From: Prado023 sp963788325
GTDB taxonomy: Bacteria > Actinomycetota > Actinomycetes > S36-B12 > CAIYMF01
Assembly: GCA_963788325.1 (NCBI GenBank)
Contig: CAWBGJ010000011.1
Location: 1-64,000, forward strand
DNA length: 64,000 nucleotides
Reading direction: 5' to 3'
Every line of letters begins with the position of its first letter. The first letter of the stretch is position 1. The notes under the pieces were generated by a model. That model ran no database searches, was not told where the DNA came from, and saw nothing but the letters and a program-made list of their open reading frames with translations. Positions 62,704-64,000 of the stretch are shown piece by piece. The translations under genes were made by a program, and so were the position numbers.

Positions 62704-63216
62704 CTAGTGGGCGCTGCGATGCCCGTCCCGAAGGCGCCCAACTCGCAGGGGGGCATCGGCGAAGCGTCCCAAGCCCCAGGACAGCAGCTGCTCGAGCTCG
62801 GGCGTGCCGTTCCAGATGGTGACCTGCTCTCCCCGGACCTGCCCTGAGCGCCGTCGAGCCAGAGGGCCACCGCCATCTCCCCGGGGCACCCGGACCCGTC
62901 CTCGACGGTGAGCAGCTGGACCAAGCGGTCGCCGTCCCCATTGCCGAACGACGCCGGCCCCCTCGTCGGCGATCGCGTGCCGCACCGCACCGGTCAGCGC
63001 CCCACCCGAAACCGGGCCCTCAGCAGCAGCCCCGATAGCCGCGGGGCCCTCGAGGCGCACTCCGGCCATCGAGTCCCGCACGACCGCCCCGTCGGCGTAG
63101 AACCTCTGGACGGCCGACGGATCACTTGGGCACTTCAATGACGCACAGCCGCTCCCCACGGCATTGATGCTCACACCTGAGGGGAGGATGTGCCCCGGGA
63201 CTTCGAGGTGCTGCAT
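62704..63216 (-). pseudogene. NTF2/SnoaL-like protein, frameshifted
   Basis: Cone-fold elements appear in more than one frame: VQRFYADGAVVRDSMAGVRL and EGPAAIGAAAEG, then GDGDRLVQLLTVEDGSGCPG and EMAVALWLDGAQG, then GEQVTIWNGTPELEQLLSWG. Indels are needed near 62960 and 62835. With repairs the product is about 165 aa. The role is unknown. Confidence 0.5.
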
Positions 63217-63257
63217 ACCGCCGCCTAGCTGGGCGCCATTCGGGGCGTGTCCGCGCC
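63213..63257 (+). repeat. dispersed repeat, family A variant
   Basis: GCATACCGCCGCCTAGCTGG is followed by GCGCCATTCGGGGCGTGTCC. It resembles the copy at 5739-5772. Confidence 0.5.
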
Positions 63258-63327
63258 GAGGGGCCGGTGCCTGAGCAGCGACCCGGTCGCCTGCTGTGGG
63301 CGCTCGGGCTGACAGACAGGCCGGTTG

Positions 63328-63591
63328 TCACCGGTAGGCGTCGCGCCGGTGGGAGATGTGCAGCACGGTCACGATCTGGGCGGCAATGTCGATCGTGTAG
63401 ATGATCCGGTACTGCCCGCGACGCGCACTCCACTTGCCATCCAGAGGAGGCTGCAACGGCTTGCCCACCCATTGCGGGTTCTCCAGCAACACGCCAGTGA
63501 CAAACTCCACCACCGCCGATGCGACCGCCTCCGGTAGATCCAGGTCCAGCGCGCGGGACGCGCTGCGAGCCATCGCCAGCCGATAGGTCAC
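63328..63591 (-). CDS. RelE/ParE family toxin
   Basis: An 87-aa toxin of the RelE fold: DLPEAVASAVVEFVTGVLLE, GKPLQPPLDGKWSARRGQYR, IIYTIDIAAQIVTVLHI and the terminal SHRRDAYR. It resembles the toxin at 9508 along its length, yet the two are clearly diverged. The 4-bp overlap with the antitoxin gene couples their translation. Confidence 0.85.
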   Translation of the reverse strand: MTYRLAMARSASRALDLDLPEAVASAVVEFVTGVLLENPQWVGKPLQPPLDGKWSARRGQYRIIYTIDIAAQIVTVLHISHRRDAYR

Positions 63592-63869
63592 TCGGGCTGC
63601 GCCCTTCTATCCATCAACTTTCGGAGCTCGGTGGCGTCGAGGGTGTCGCCCGCGGCAACCTCGCGTTCGGCCTCGCGCAGCTGACGCATCGTGTCCTCGT
63701 CGGAGAGTATCGCGAGCGTCTCCTCGAGGGACTCGAGATCCTCGACAGCCACGACCACGACGGTGGGGACCCCGTTCTTGGTCACAGTGACGCGTTCGTG
63801 CGTCTCATGGACGCTATCGACCACGGCGCTCAAGTGCGCCTTCACCGATGCCAAGGACTGGGTGCTCAT
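63588..63869 (-). CDS. type II antitoxin, Phd/YefM family
   Basis: A 93-aa antitoxin with STQSLASVKAHLSAVVDSVH and the motif RVTVTKNGVPTVVVVAVEDL, followed by an acidic toxin-binding tail (REAEREVAAGDTLDATELRK). ATG 63869 is chosen because a TAGAAT box ends 7 bases upstream, implying a leaderless transcript. It is paralogous to the antitoxin at 9245. Confidence 0.85.
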   Translation of the reverse strand: MSTQSLASVKAHLSAVVDSVHETHERVTVTKNGVPTVVVVAVEDLESLEETLAILSDEDTMRQLREAEREVAAGDTLDATELRKLMDRRAQPE

Positions 63870-63876
63870 GACCAGT

Positions 63877-63882
63877 ATTCTA
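63877..63882 (-). promoter_or_regulatory. -10 box of the second RelBE module
   Basis: TAGAAT on the minus strand ends 7 bases before the ATG at 63869. This is the spacing seen for leaderless actinobacterial genes. Confidence 0.45.
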
Positions 63883-64000
63883 GTCACGAGTGGGCATCCG
63901 CTGCAACGAGCGCCGCCCGCGGCCAGCCCCGACTTCATTGCTGGACGCGGAACGGCAAGACAGGGAACGCTCTGCCCGACCGCGGCATACCGCCGCGTAA

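Noticed and set aside
1..64000. CRISPR arrays, tRNA, rRNA genes or a replication origin
   Set aside because: No regularly spaced repeats with unique spacers, no tRNA-like cloverleaf and no rRNA segment were recognised. The dispersed repeats are irregularly placed.

Overview
This is a high-GC, actinobacterial chromosome segment of accessory character. The evidence is GTG starts, ATGA and TGATG overlaps, ChoD-type oxidase, PH-domain and DUF5701 proteins, and a GT2/GtrA plus GT39 pair behind a two-component system. Pyruvate formate-lyase, its activase, AdhE, a formate channel and a mannitol PTS point to a facultatively anaerobic fermenter, possibly Propionibacteriales or Micrococcales. The genus cannot be fixed from the sequence alone.

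Layout. 1-3.7 kb: aldehyde dehydrogenase, ChoD-like GMC oxidoreductase and TetR regulator. 3.7-24.5 kb: a patchwork of small stand-alone genes (acetyltransferases, APH kinase, cupin, PH-domain protein, esterase, glycosyltransferase), toxin-antitoxin modules (HepT/MntA twice, RelBE, HicAB), one IS1380 element, IS5 debris, a decayed GH3 gene and many dispersed palindromic intergenic repeats. 24.7-28.4 kb: a NarL-type regulator divergent from a membrane protein and two histidine kinases. 29.2-31 kb: an acetyltransferase and an ISL3 remnant. 31-45 kb: a hexitol fermentation locus. 45-51 kb: OmpR-type two-component system and two envelope glycosyltransferases. 51.5-53 kb: ArsR/SRPBCC pair. 53.7-58.8 kb: a duplicated membrane protein, an orphan MNT gene and an intact GH3 glucosidase. 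59.4-62.6 kb: RHH-DUF4097-ABC transporter operon. 62.7-64 kb: a broken NTF2-like gene and a second RelBE pair.

The most interesting part is 31-45 kb. Three transcription units start from promoters built to one design: a zinc dehydrogenase related to sorbose-1-phosphate reductases, a mannitol-type PTS EIICBA, and adhE-pflB-pflA-foc'. Each has a 28-bp operator covering a TGGACA -35 box, a TAGNNT -10 box 17-18 bp downstream, and a conserved leader of about 45 nt beginning at the predicted transcription start. A SorC-type regulator gene lies divergent from the PTS gene, next to one operator. A 1-phosphofructokinase gene is present with neither a fructose PTS nor a mannitol-1-phosphate 5-dehydrogenase in view. 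This suggests hexitol phosphate may be oxidised next to its phosphate to fructose 1-phosphate, then phosphorylated to fructose 1,6-bisphosphate, with the extra NADH removed through AdhE. That route is an inference.

Caution: many genes carry single-base indels, often in G runs, that disappear when one base is added or removed (aldehyde dehydrogenase, mtlA, SorC regulator, both kinases, IS1380 transposase, NTF2-like gene). Some are probably assembly errors. The GH3 internal deletion, the foc truncation and the transposase fragments look like true decay.
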